A DNA stretch of 64,000 nucleotides from the NCBI GenBank assembly GCA_009602725.1, contig WELB01000002.1, positions 515,523-579,522 on the forward strand. The letters are read 5' to 3'. The position numbers and the translations under genes are program-made. Positions 8,502 through 19,545 of the stretch are shown one piece after another. The notes under the pieces were generated by a model. That model was not told the origin of the DNA. It saw nothing but the letters and a program-made list of their open reading frames with translations, and searched no databases. The DNA is from Spirogloea muscicola. Taxonomy: Eukaryota; Streptophyta; Zygnematophyceae; Spirogloeales; Spirogloeaceae. Numbering within the stretch: the stretch's first letter is position 1; each line of letters opens with the position of its first letter.

Positions 8502-11500
8502 ATGGCAGCCGCAGCGCTCGCCGCCGTCGCGCTGCTCACCCGCCTCGGCTCCGCCGCCGGGGACCTCGCGTGAGCAGCCCTTCCGCAACGCGGCTGCTCC
8601 TGAGCCAGGCAGCACATTGCGCCTAGAGCACCAAGTGGCTCTCTCAAAGCATGGCACATTGCGCCTGCGAGAGCCCTCTCCTCGTCCGCCGCGTCGCCGT
8701 CGGGCTCCTGCTGCGGCTGCACTCCAGCGCCCGCGCTGCGTGGGCCTCCGTGTGGCCCCCCCAGCTGACTGCCCGTCGTCCTCTCCCGCGCAGCTCCGAC
8801 CAGGCTGCGCTGCTGGCCTTCAAGGCCGGCATCACCAACGACCCCCATGGCTTCCTCACCAACTGGCACCCCGCCGATCTCACGCCGTGCGACTGGTTCG
8901 GCGTTGCGTGCAACGGCGTAGAAGGCCCCAGGCAAGAGCTTCGTCCCGAGCCCGGCCTAGTCAGAGTGGGCCACCGCAGCATATTAAGCAAAGGGCACAA
9001 GCATTGGTACCCCAGCGGCCCCGCCGTTGTCGGGGTCGTGACCCTGCCGGGCCCGCCTCCTTTGGAGTCACAGGACTAGCAGCAGCTCCGTGGAGGGCTT
9101 CTGAGGCAGCAGCGTTGCTCCTTGCGAGGTGCAGTACGAGTTCAAGATCTGATCAAGCTCAGCTCTCTCTACTGCTGGCCACTGGTACACACTTGCAGGC
9201 GAGTGATTGGGCTTTTTCTGAAAGACGGGCAGTTGAACGGCACACTGGCACCGGAGCTGGCTAATATTGGCAGCCTAAAGTACATATATCTGCTCAACAA
9301 CTCTTTCTCGAGCCCCATCCCTCCGGCGCTGGGTAACCTCCCGCAGCTTGGCGTTCTCGTCCTCGACCAGAACAGGTCAGCATGCCAAAGCTTGACCGTA
9401 TTTGAGGGTTGCATATGCACAGCTTATTGCAGAGATACCTTTCTGCTCTGATGAGCAGAATTCTTGATGGTGATTAGGGTCAGCAACTGCTACTGTGCAT
9501 CCTCCTGTATGCACTGGGCATGCAATGATGGAAATTTGCCAGCGCTTAGGGAGATCTAGCTTGAAATCGGGCTTAGTCAGGAACAGATATCCTCAAAAGT
9601 CCACTAATATATGTGCAGCTATGTTGAGCCATGAGGGTCCTGCTTCGAAATTGTGCAGCTATTGTCATGATGTGTCAGTGTGCGGCAGAACAGGCACTGA
9701 CAAGTGATATTATGTTTCGCAAGGTCGCATCTGATTGTCAGGTTGACCATTATTGAGGAGAGTACTTAGAGCAGTAGATGACGAGATCAAGAGCTGACTG
9801 AACCTTGAAAGGAGCTGATTGCAACTTGTCCTAAGAAAAGCCAAACTGCTGGCGACTATGTGAGCTTTGCTCTTCCTTGCATTGCAGCCTCACGGGTATT
9901 CTACCGTCTGAGCTGGGGAACTGCACCAGTCTCAGCTTCGTTTCTGTCAGCAACAACCGGTAGGCTCGAAACTGCCCTCTGCCTAAGTGTCAAGCTATAT
10001 ATTTCTGCTACAATCATTGAATTTCATGCAACAGCAGCTGCCCGGACCTTGAACGGAGCTACTGCGATTTGTGTTAGTGAAAGCCCCATTGAGCCTGACC
10101 TCCAACTTGTAAGGGCTTGCCTGCAGCCCATGTCAATTGCTTGACCCCTATCAAAAGCTCTTTTTGTTTCAGCTTGGAGGGTGGAGTGCCACCAGAGCTC
10201 GCTGATCGCAGGGGAATGATCAGCCTGGACCTGAGCCACAACAGGTGCTGAGCTGTGACTGCATCTTCAATGCAGCCATGAGTTGCCTGATTTGCCATGT
10301 CAGCACATTACATAAGTTGCAGAGGAGCCACAGCTGGCATCCTTAGCGGCTTACTCGCAATTGTTGGCAGGTTAAGTGGCCACCTGCCACCTGAGTTGGG
10401 GAGACTCGTGCTGCTCACCAAGCTGTGGCTTGCTAGCAATAAATTCTCTGGACCGATCCCAACGACGTTCTCCAATCTGAAAAACCTGCAAGTGCTGACA
10501 ATGGACAATAACAATTTCTCTGGCCCATTCCCACAGTGGCTTGGCAACTTCAGCAGTGCATTGACTATTTCCCTAGGTCACAACAACTTGACCGGAGGAG
10601 TCTCTGCAAGCATTCGCAGTCTGCAAAGCGTTCAGTATCTTGACATCTCCAACAACCGCCTTACAGGCATTCTCCCCCTGGAAATTGGAGAATTAAGCAG
10701 CCTCAAAACATTTTCGGCTGCAAGCAATTCATTCAGCGGGCCAATTCCGGAGGGTATTGGCAACTTGCCGAGTCTTACCTATCTCGATCTTTCCAACAAT
10801 AATCTCAATGGCAGCATTCCGGCAAATCTGGGTTCTATACCTTTCTTTAACATCTCCAATAACAACCTCAGTGGGCCTATTCCAGACATGCTCATTGGTC
10901 ATTACAACAGCAGCTCCTTTTCTGGCAATCCCGCCTTATGTGGCGGCCCTTATGTGGCCTGCAAGACAGGTCCACCACCTCCAGTACACAAATCGTCGAG
11001 CTTATCAGGGGGGGCAACTGCTGGCATTGTTGTTGGGGCTGTTGTTCTTCTCCTCCTATTGCTGGGACTTCTCCTGCTGTGCTGCTTAGCTTGGAAGAAA
11101 AAGAAGGACAAGACTATGCCAGACAAGGAGCGGAGCATTGAGCAATTCTGGTCCGAGATGTCCATCACGCAGGATAGACTCCAAGCTCCCTTTACCTTCG
11201 AGGAGCTCATGGATGCAACTGAGAACCTCAATGATCATTATATTGTTGGCATTGGGGGCTTCGGGAAAATCTACTGGTAAGTAACCTTGCCTACTTGCAA
11301 GGTGGTGTGCTATCCTTGGTGCAAATTGTTCAGGCCTCTTCTTAAAGTACGGTACACACAAACTTACGATCATTTTGATGGAGATGCTGAGCAGCGCGCA
11401 GATGAAGAATGGCCAAAGGTATGCAGTGAAGAGGCTACCAGCAGACAGCAAGCAAGGATTGAGATCGGTGAAAGCTGAGATGGAGACACTGAGTCGCATC

Positions 11501-12463
11501 AGACATCGCAATTTGGTCCAGCTACAGGGCTGGTACATCCCCAGGGACAGCCAAGCTGACATGCTCCTCATCTACCCTTTCTTGCTTGGCGGAAATCTTG
11601 ACCAGTTGGTGCACGGGGGCAAGGGCGTGCCTCCAAAGCCAGACGCATTTGATCACTGGGCTGCACGGATGAAGGTCATATTGGATGCAGCAGTTGGGCT
11701 TAAGTACCTGCATCATGAGTGCAGTCCTCGTGTGCTGCATAGGGACGTCAAGCCAAACAACACCTTGTTGGATGAACATGGTCAAGGTTACGTGGCCGAT
11801 TTTGGGCTTGCACGAATCTTTCAGGCACATGACACGCACGTTTCAACCATGGCTGCAGGTAGCTTTTACTGCCTTTCAATGTCTGCTGAGCTGTATCGTA
11901 GGCCTCTCTGGCACCGTGCAAGAAGGATGTGTTGGTACATGCTGGTAGAGGCACCTCAGACTGCCGCGCAATGATCATGGGTCATCTTTCCTGCAACTCA
12001 TGACGCGTCACGGTGATGCACATGGGCAGGCACAGTCGGGTATCTCGCTCCAGACTGCGCCCTAGGCCAACTGACCGAGTACAGCGATGTCTTCAGTTTT
12101 GGAGTGATGCTGCTGGAGACTGTCACTGGCAAACGGCCTGTTGACCCTTTCTTTCAGACCGAGGTTGCAGCTGGAGGCAGCTTAATCTTGTGGGTGCGAT
12201 CTTGCCTCAATAACAAGAAGCCTTTGGAGTGCGTTGACATGGCGCTAGCTCCATTCTCCCCCCAAAAAGTGGACGAAATACGGGGCGCCTTGAAAGCGGG
12301 GCTATTTTGTTGCTCCAATATCCCAAAGCAAAGGCCAACAATGGTTGACGTTGTTGAGATGCTCAAGAATCTCGGAGCATTTGGTGCTGGGTTGACGTTT
12401 CCTAAGTCATCATTGCCAATAGACGGGACGGCAATGGACAAGCTTTTGTGCCACGGGACTTGA
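8502..12463 (+). CDS. RLK-B: intact LRR receptor-like kinase (776 aa)
   Basis: Eight exons: 8502-8569 (signal peptide), 8794-8931 (N-terminal LRR cap, SDQAALLAFKAG, TPCDWFGVAC), 9199-9375 (two LRRs), 9888-9959 and 10173-10244 (one LRR each), 10371-11276 (remaining LRRs, ALCGGPYVACK, transmembrane helix near residues 392-418, kinase start IVGIGGFGKIYW), 11395-11858 and 12030-12463 (kinase). They sum to 2331 nt with no internal stop. Introns are phase 2 up to the kinase and phase 1 before the last exon. The kinase has YAVKRL, a Glu-containing helix C (VKAEMETLSRI), HRDVKPNN, DFGLA and APD for APE, as expected of an active plant RLK/Pelle RD kinase. The intron after the cap uses a GC donor (8932). 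Introns are very similar to RLK-A, its head-to-head neighbour. The C-terminus (after FPKS) differs from RLK-A. The ligand is unknown. Confidence 0.92.
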
Positions 12464-12469
12464 GAGGTG

Positions 12470-13010
12470 GCCAGCCTTTACAGGGGTGACTGAGGGTTTC
12501 GCAGCTACTTGATTCTCTGTGTGCTCTAGCGCTTTCCCTTGGCCCCTTCGAACTTTGATCATTCATCTTTCTGGGCTGGCCTCCCACAGCCACCGCCCTC
12601 TCCTGGAAGCGTATTTCTTCTTTCAAGGATGGACAGCGTCCCATCAGCGTCCCAGTAGCCCTGTGGTCAATGGAATGGAATGGAGCTTTGCCCGTTCTGC
12701 AGCGGTGGCAGAAACACGTACAATTTACCAACTTACAAGTATGGTCGTCACAGTGGTGAGATTGAATCAATGGCACATAATACCAGCTGCAGCCTCTGGC
12801 TTTCGTCAAGGGACTGCTTTACGGCTGCTAGTCTTTCTGACTTGCGGCTCTGAGTAAAATTTAGTGGTGATAAATGAGTGACTACCCCGCATGGTATCTC
12901 TTAATTATGTGTTTCAGCGCTTTTTGGCCCCTTCTGACCTTGTCCACTCGTTTAGGGCTGTCTTTTCACTGGCTGACTTGGTTATGTGTTACAGCAAATC
13001 CTCAGCCGCT
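12470..13010 (+). mobile_element. Decayed LINE alpha fragments
   Basis: A 3' UTR-like stretch at 12510-12640 (TTCTGGGCTGGCCTCCCACAGCC core) is followed at 12785-12856 by an ORF end (AASGF, then DCFTAASLSDLRL and a stop after a frame change) and another 3' UTR (12890-12990). Two 5'-truncated copies probably sit back to back. Confidence 0.6.
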
Positions 13011-13500
13011 TACGACCTGGTCACTTCTTTCCTGTAGGGATTTGTCACAAGAAGGTTCTCAATGCTCCGCTCTTTGTCTGTCATGGTCTTTTCCTTCTTC
13101 CGAGCTAAGCAATACAGCAGGAGCAGTCGCAGCAACAGAAGGAAAAGGACAACAAAAGCACCAATGCTGCCAATTTCTCCCCCTGATAAGCTCGACGATT
13201 TGAACTCCGGAGGTGATCGAAACGGAGGAACAATCGAGGTGGGGCAGCTCTTCCAGCCAGGCCACATAAGGGCCGCCACATAAGGCTGCATAGCCAGAAA
13301 AGGAGCTGGCGTCGTAATGAGTAGGACCACAGGAAAAGGCCCACTGAGGTCGTTGTTTGAAGACATTGATAAGATAGTCAAGACCCAGATCCGCGAAGGA
13401 TGTCGGGATGCTGCTTTTTAATTCCTGGTTTGGAAGTTCGAGGTAGGTCAAAGCCGGCAGATAAATACTCTCCTCTGGCTTGGGTCCGCTGAAAGAGTGT
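13010..13500 (-). pseudogene. RLK fragment: last LRRs and transmembrane segment
   Basis: Minus-strand frames read SFSGP...LPALTYLELPN, then SSFSGYAALCGGPYVAW, a leucine-rich membrane segment (FVVLFLLLLRLLLLYCLARK) and KTMTDKERSIE. This matches the large exon of the RLK family from its last LRRs to just after the membrane helix, with frameshifts. LINE sequence lies on both sides, so this is an isolated broken piece. Confidence 0.75.
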
Positions 13501-13502
13501 TT

Positions 13503-13910
13503 TGATGACGCGACCAGGTCGGCACCAGGCGTGTTGACCGGGTCGCCATCTCGCCTGGCGTCGACCCATGCACTTTGGCCAATGTAATTACCACGGACGC
13601 TGGTCATCTTGTCCCTCGGCAATCTATCTAAAGTACGAGGTCGCCAACGCCGCCCTCAATAAGGGTCTCAAGTATGCCGATCATCCAGTAAGGTCTAGGA
13701 TTCAGGGCACTTCTTGGCTCTTGAGGCGCGGTGGCTTGATCTCCTGCATACCGAGTCGTCCGAACGAGCGGTGCCCCAATGGCAACCACAAGTTAATGCC
13801 GCTGGCTATCTCGCCCCTGTGTACCACATTTTTCTAATTGCAGTCGTCCCTGGCTTTGTGCCTTGCATCTGCGTGCTGGCCATGCCCTGGCTGCCGCTCT
13901 AGGCTAAGGC
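13503..13910 (+). mobile_element. LINE fragment: endonuclease region and ORF end
   Basis: Frames read RVDRVAISPG, then NVITTDAG, KYEVANAALNKGLKYADHPV, and finally LCALHLRAGHALAAAL at 13856-13905. These are the RVDLV...DVVTTDA, KYADHP and ALHLRAGRALAAAS segments of the LINE endonuclease and C-terminus, with indels between them. Confidence 0.7.
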
Positions 13911-13919
13911 GGGGGGACC

Positions 13920-14330
13920 CCTTGCAGGCTGCCCCTTGAACATGAGATTGCTCGCCCATAGACAAAGAGGGGCTAGCAAAGCCAGCCCAGAAAAGAATGG
14001 ACAACATCCAGACTTGAATTGACAAGCAGCAGCTGACCGGGGATTATCAGCCGCCATCCGTGGCGGTCACTTGCTTAGCCAAGTTCTTTGCGCTCTCGAC
14101 GTCCCTTCGGACCTTGGTTGTCCTGTGGGCTGGCATTTCGCAGCCGTTGTTCCATCTTGGAAGATGGCGCGCGGTGCTCAGGAATATAGAAGAGAGGCCA
14201 AATCGAGCCTTACAGGACTTCTGGTAAAGGGGTAATGTGCTGGCAAAGGGCCATGGTTCCATCTTGGAAGAGAAGTGGCTGTCCCAAAGGGGGGCAAGGG
14301 ATGTGAACAGCCAGCCCGAAAAGAGTGACA
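13920..14330 (-). mobile_element. LINE 3' ends (alpha and gamma debris)
   Basis: 13950-14000 is an alpha 3' end in minus orientation (GCTCGCCCAT...GGGGCTAGCAAAGCCAGCCC). 14160-14260 carries the gamma 3' UTR in minus orientation (GGCGCGCGGTGC ... TAAAGGGGTAATGTGCTGGC). 14275-14330 resembles a second alpha hairpin. No coding part is kept. Confidence 0.5.
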
Positions 14331-14339
14331 AGGTCCACG

Positions 14340-15110
14340 TCCTTGGAAGAGCCCACATCCCCCGACATGCGCGCTCAGGCGTATTACATGGCGTTGGTGG
14401 AGAAGAATTACAACCAGGCTGTGGCGCTCCTTCCCCAGGACGACCTTCGTGGGCGCGCCCGGCTCTTGTCGACCTCCTCCCAAGGGGCGACGGCGTGGTT
14501 GACATTGCTCCCCATCTACGCGGCGCTGACCATGCCGGACGCTGTCTTCTCAATGGCTTTCTCAACCGGCTCCTGGGAGCCTAAATCGCCCTGCCTCGTC
14601 GGTGTGCAAGTGCGGAGCACACCACCGACGCTGCAGAATTGGCTGCGCACATGCTTTGCTGAGCACATGCGGGAGAGCGGGCCGGGTCTCACGACCTCCT
14701 GCGAGTTAGCATGTGTAGCGTGTTCCTGAAGGCCGGCTACACAGTGGCCTTAGAAAATCGTCTGTCATGCCCATACAGCTGGGGGCTGACGGTCGTCTCC
14801 ATACACGGCGCGCCCACCTGGTCGCCATCCCGCCTGGAGGGGGTCCCCGCATCATTGCGGACGTGGTTATTACGTTTCCGTCGACTCCGCCAACCCCACC
14901 AAATCGGCGACGGAGCAAGGGCACGCGGTTGGCAAGGCTGCTAGCGGGAAAGAGCCAATGAGTCACCCTGCCGGTGCTAGATTTTGTGGCGTTGACGACG
15001 GACGTGCACGGGGCGTTTGCCAGTCCATGTCTGGACCTCCTGCATTCACTCCAGTACATTCCCTTTCCTGGGCTGGCCAATCACAGCCATCGCCCATCGA
15101 CTGGAAGAGT
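14340..15110 (+). mobile_element. LINE 3' half, decayed
   Basis: Frames read DDLRGRARLLSTSSQGATAW and LTMPDAVF, then a degenerate CCHC region, VFLKAGYTVALENR, MPIQLGADGRLHTRRAHLVA, IADVVIT and VALTTDVHGAFASPCLDLL. The order matches the best copy (36.2-37.7 kb), with several frameshifts. It ends in an alpha-like 3' UTR near 15060-15110 (CCTGGGCTGGCCAATCACAGCC). Confidence 0.75.
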
Positions 15111-15114
15111 CTTT

Positions 15115-15400
15115 CTTTCTTGCTTTCCTGCAGCGGCTTGCACGGCGGGCCATCAACCGTCGGCAGGGCAGAGCTGCTACTCGCGCGGAGGTGACGCCGC
15201 CGTGCTCCGCGGCGGGACCAGGCCGGCGCGAGGGGGCTGGCGCGCAGTCCGGGCTGGGCAGGGAATCGAGTGTGTATTAAGTGATGGGCTGGGGGCGCCC
15301 GCCTGGCCCACCCGGCGGCGGCGTCTGGACTCCCCGAACCGCGACAATCGGGCTAATTTCGTCTCCCAGGCGGTGTGGACTGAGGATCTGATCCCTTTGA
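15115..15400. other. GC-rich spacer, nothing recognised
   Basis: Between two LINE copies lies GC-rich sequence with cgcgcggaggtgacg and cccggcggcggcg runs. I see no gene, LINE end or other known repeat in it. Confidence 0.3.
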
Positions 15401-15404
15401 AATC

Positions 15405-15570
15405 CCCCACAATAGGATTCTCAGCTTAGTTTATCAGACATATAAGTGCTCACTCGAGGATATTAGTGTCCCCTTAGCCAGCTCATTACCTCATTACCAG
15501 GACAAGGCTAGTATTGGCCTCCTTTCCAATTTCATACGCACCACGCGCCTTCTCTCTTTGGAAGGATCCT
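15405..15570 (+). mobile_element. 5'-truncated LINE (gamma subfamily)
   Basis: The ORF end reads SDI, an in-frame TAA, then VLTRGY and a TAG stop near 15464. The gamma 3' UTR follows up to CACCACGCGCCTTCTCTCTT. The in-frame TAA shows that this copy is dead. Confidence 0.7.
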
Positions 15571-15579
15571 ATTGGGGGC

Positions 15580-16700
15580 TCACAGCGGAACAGGCCGTCC
15601 CCTTCATCCACCTCGCCCACACCCCCGACCTGCGTGCCCAGGCACGCTTCACGGCGTTGGTTGAATAAGCGGCCTCTGACCAGGTGGTGGAGCTTCTCCC
15701 TCTGTCTGACCTCCACGGGCGTGCTAGGCTCCTGTCAGCCTCTTCCCCAGGGGCGGCTGCGTGGTTGTCAGCGCTCCCACTCTACGCAGCACTAAATTAT
15801 GGCCGATGAGGTCTTTAGGACGGCAGTCATCGGCTCTTGGGCCTCCTCCCTCCCTGCCTCGTGGGCGTCACTCAGTGCAAGTGCGATGCCAGTCACGCCG
15901 ACCCTGCGGAGCTGGCTGCCCACATGCTCCGCTGCGCGCACAGGGGCGAGCGGACAGGTTCACACGACCTCCTGCGAGACGCCATGCAGGGTGTGTTCCT
16001 GGAGGCCGGCTACAAGGTGGCAGTGGAGAACTCGACCATCGTGCCCATTCAGCGGGGCGTCGATGGACGGCTTCACCTCCGCCGCGCTGACCTCGTTGCC
16101 ATCCCGTTCCGGAGGAGGTCCGCATATCATTGCAGATGTGGCGACTGCAGATAGCGTCGACTCCGCCAACTACGCAAAGTCGGCGACGCTCGCCGGGCAC
16201 GCGGTCGCTTTGGCGGCTCGGAGTAAGGAGCGCAAGTACGCGGACCACCCTCCCGGCGATGGCTTCGCGGCCCTCGCCATTGACGTTCACGGGGCCTTTG
16301 GCAGTGGCTCGTTGGATCTCCTCCAGCGGCTTGCCCGGCAGGCCATCGAGCGACGGCCGGGTTCGCCAGGCTTTAATGCTGCCAGCTCCCTGGCTCAGGT
16401 ATTTTGGATGAGGCTGGCGGCCTCGCTCCAGCGCTCTTTGGCTCATGTGGTCCACGTGCGGGCTGGCCGCGCTTTGACTGCTGCCTCCGGGTCTCGACAG
16501 AGTGCCTCTTTCCCTGCAGCGAGCTACTCTGACCTGCTGTTGCTCACTCGCGGGTACTGAGCTTCCCTCTGCATCGTCTTGTGTTCTGTAATGTAGTCCT
16601 TTTCTGGTTTCTCTTTCTTTGGCTTTGGACATTGTCCATTCTTTTTGGGCTGGCTTTCTCAGCTGTCATGCGCGAGGGCGTCGGTGCGAGATGGCGTCGA
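15580..16700 (+). mobile_element. LINE 3' half, alpha type, lightly damaged
   Basis: Reads VPFIHLAHTPDLRAQARF, DLHGRARLLSASSPGAAAW, a zinc-binding C-x-C...H-x3-C segment (CKCDASHADPAELAAHMLRC), RRADLVAIP, IIADVATAD, KERKYADHPPGDGF, IDVHGAFGSGSLDLL and VRAGRALTAASG, ending SDLLLLTRGY at the TGA 16558-16560. There is an in-frame stop near 15666 and frameshifts near 15800 and 16110. The 3' UTR runs to the hairpin at about 16648-16668. Confidence 0.8.
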
Positions 16701-18080
16701 TAGGTCTAGAAGAAGGAAATTGCTGACTTGCTAGTCTGGTGTACACACAAGCCAGAACGAGGATATTGGCCACTTTGACCAGACTGACATGAAAAGCCAT
16801 CTGCTGAGGAACCATGCCAGACATCACAGCACCATGGACAAGTCAAGAATAGTCGAATTTTAATCTGTAGTTTCCCCCCCCCAACTGACAGTCCTGGCAC
16901 AGGATGACAAGGTGGGTGATACATTGAGGAATTGACTCAGAGCACATCATGCTGTGTCACAGAATCATCACCAGTACATCCACAAGCACTTATCTTCACT
17001 GTAGTCTCGATGTAGTCTCGATGCTCAGTGACTTCCAGGCGTAAGGTACGACTTCAGCCTGTGCGTGATGTCATCCTTCTGTAAGGCAAACATGTCGAGA
17101 AGAAGTATGCCAGTCTGACTACGTCGCAGAAGTGGAACATCTCCAAATCAGAGTATACCATCAGAAACATCAAATATAGATGTGAAGTAACCAGATATTG
17201 AGATACAGAAATAGTCTCAACAGCTACATTCAAGCAGTCCATGCAACAAACTCAAGCTCGAGAATTCGCATGACAAGTGAACGCAAGTGAAGAAGTTGTG
17301 AGCCGCTGTCCACGGAATAGTTGGTCACCCGTAACCAAGTAACGAGACCGTCCGAAGGTCGGTGCTATCTACCGGGTGACGAGACCGTCCGAAGATCGGT
17401 CCTATGTATGTTCTCCGGGTTCTTAGGAGGCCGAAACGGCGCGTCCTCTGTATCTTCGTGTTTAACAAACGATGCAGCCAATGCATGCATACAAGCAATC
17501 AGTTCAATACGTGCACTCAAATAATGAGAACAACACTCAAAGTGTGAAGACGTGCAAAGAGCAGCACAATGTGTAAGACTGCATACCAAAGACTAACGAC
17601 AATGACGGCTGGCCATCGGTGTGGATCCCAAATCCGTCTTGACAGAAATCTGCAAACAAGGTTGCAGCACTGCAGGCTTCTGCACCAAAGGTCTGTCAGA
17701 ACGCATCATGCGTTGACCTCTCTCTGGAATTAGTATCATTTGTTTTGATATTCTTGGTTTGAGTGGTGCATTAGTAACACCTACAACCATTCCACATACA
17801 AGTGATGACTGTCTACTGAGTGATTGCGAGCAATATGAGAGCACACACACAAGCAAATGTGCAGTCCCTTGTCCGCAAGCTCATCACTTGTGCAAGGTTA
17901 GTAAATGCCAATCGTTAATAGTGCTACTAGGCCTCAATGCACAGTCTTGACTGATGCAACTTGAGAATTAGTGCGACACGTAGCTCAATACTCGAGGCTG
18001 CTCACCACAGAATCACCACGACTTCTCGCAGTCGCGCCGCAGGTCCGTGCTAAGGTTGACTAGCTGCTGCGGCTCCTGCC

Positions 18081-18620
18081 CTAGGCTCTACGCTTCCATG
18101 GCGCGGCGTTGGTGCAGGCGTGGCTCGCGGCAAGAGGGTCAGACTTGCAAAGCGGACTGCTTTGCAAGGGCTGCTCGCCCGACTTGGGCCGGGCGCGGCG
18201 AAACCCTAGCGCTACCTGATAGGTAAAGTGCGGCCGTTGGCTACGCTGGTTGGCTAAGCTGGATGGTCGGCTGTCGTGGGTTGTCATCCGTCGCAGGGGC
18301 TGGCTCGACCGTAGGATGGTCATCTTCAGCCGTCTGTTCCACGATCGCCCCGCCACCGCTTCTGTAGCGCCCACCTTCACGGTCTTGTGGGTGGTTGAGG
18401 TACCTTCAGATGGGCTTCCCTCTTTGCGCCTCGAACGGTCTTCTGACGGTCGGCGTCGCGTGTGGGCCTGGGCCCTTGTAGTCGCTCCGTTGTTGTTGTC
18501 GCCAGCATTTGATGTGCGGTTGATGTTGTTGTTGTCGTTGTCGTCGTTGTCGTCGTCCACATTTGAGCGGTCACCGAGAGAGGGAAAAGAAGAGAGAAAC
18601 AGAGAAAAGTGGTCCTCCAT
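18081..18620 (-). CDS. Hypothetical Asp/Asn-rich ORF in duplicated unit copy 1
   Basis: A 179-codon ORF with ATG at 18620, beginning MEDHFSLFLSSFPSLGDRSN, then an Asp/Asn run encoded by a GTTGTC-type microsatellite (18484-18555) and an Arg/Ser-rich remainder. I recognise no domain. In copy 2 (21640-21910, -) the matching frame has stops and a LINE insertion, so coding capacity is not conserved. It may be a first exon of a duplicated gene or non-coding. Confidence 0.2.
   Translation of the reverse strand: MEDHFSLFLSSFPSLGDRSNVDDDNDDNDNNNINRTSNAGDNNNGATTRAQAHTRRRPSEDRSRRKEGSPSEGTSTTHKTVKVGATEAVAGRSWNRRLKMTILRSSQPLRRMTTHDSRPSSLANQRSQRPHFTYQVALGFRRARPKSGEQPLQSSPLCKSDPLAASHACTNAAPWKRRA
18484..18555. 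repeat. GTTGTC-type microsatellite
   Basis: Imperfect repeats of GTTGTTGTC and GTCGTTGTC. It encodes the Asp/Asn run of the minus-strand ORF. Confidence 0.8.
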
Positions 18621-18659
18621 CCTTAGCGTGAATCACACACAAAAGTGAATGAGACAGCC

Positions 18660-18712
18660 TAGGAAGCCACGTGTCAAGCCAGGTCAGCTGTCTTAGTCAA
18701 ATCGACACAAAT
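18660..18712 (-). promoter_or_regulatory. Conserved G-box block upstream of the copy 1 ORF
   Basis: A block containing CACGTG (18668-18673) and GTCAAGCCAGGTCAGCTGTC is conserved with few changes at 21957-22006 in copy 2, while sequence around it has diverged more. CACGTG is the plant G-box core. A promoter role is inferred from its position about 50 bp upstream of the minus-strand ATG. Confidence 0.35.
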
Positions 18713-18739
18713 ACCCAGTCGACGTGATTTAGCACGACA

Positions 18740-19545
18740 CAGCCCCTTTTGGGCGCGCACTTTCACAGCCCTTGCCCCCTTTCAGAAGAGGTGCCTCTGA
18801 TTACGACGGTGGTGCGCCTTGCGGGCCCTTTCGGACCTTCGGTTCTTCCCGAACTGCCTCTCACAGCCCTCCTTTCCATACATAGAAAGAGCTCCTCTTT
18901 CTTGCTGGCCTCTCACACCATTGCTGTCAGTTAGGTAAGCTGTTTTCATTCTTTTCTTGGTTCGAAAGAGAGAGAAGGCGCGCGGGGCGCATGAATTGAA
19001 AGGGAGGCCAATTCAAGCCAATACATTGTTCAGGCAGAGTCGAGTGCAGACTAAACAATGCTACATAATACGGAAAGAGATGAAATAGGTGGTTGTCCCC
19101 CTCCACCTTTGTCAACGTAAGAAGAAGCAGCTATGTCAAAGGGGGCAAGGGCTGTGAAAGAAGGAGCAGCTCCTCCGTTGGCCCCTTCTCGCACTTTGTT
19201 CATTCTCTTTTAGGCTGGCCTTTTTCAGCCCCTATCCTCTATGGGCGAGCCCTTGTCTGTCTAAAACCAGCCCAAAAGAAGAAAAGTCAGCCCTGCAGAG
19301 GATTTTTACTAGGAAGAGCCAGCGCGTGGCTGATAAAGCGGTGCGACCCGACGCGCGCCCCCCCGCCAACTGCTGATGGGCCGACCAGTGGGGCGCATCC
19401 ACACGGCCACTGACTAGGGGCTATTGAGCTGGCTGTTCCAGCCCCTATCCTCAATGGGCGAGCTCTTTCTCTATTGAGCACATATTCGTAGTAGCCATTA
19501 ACGTAGCTTTGCGCGGCTCGGGATTGCTAAGCTCCCATTTAAGAG
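18740..19545. mobile_element. LINE 3'-end debris
   Basis: Several alpha 3' ends: 18740-18860, 19180-19265 (+, TTTTAGGCTGGCCTTTTTCAGCCCC) and 19420-19480 (+, hairpin, CTCAATGGGCGAGC). A gamma end in minus orientation occupies 18965-19050 (GAAGGCGCGCGGGGCGCATG). No coding sequence was seen. Confidence 0.5.

Larger units (their letters stand above)
16720..18740. repeat. Duplicated non-LINE unit, copy 1
   Basis: Shares several blocks, in order and orientation, with 20725-22030: GAGACCGTCCGAAG near 17342 and 17380, a stretch at 17480-17580, TTCTCGCAGTC near 18025, CTACCTGATAGG near 18212, GGCTACGCTGGTTGGCTAAGC near 18238, and 18330-18490. 18660-18735 matches 21957-22030. Both copies begin just after a LINE alpha end. 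The nature of the unit is unknown; 16720-18080 has no convincing gene. Confidence 0.6.

Noticed and set aside
7876-9264. A 462-codon plus-strand open frame
   Set aside because: It runs through LINE debris, the RLK-B signal exon in another frame and introns. Its GC-rich content makes long chance frames likely.
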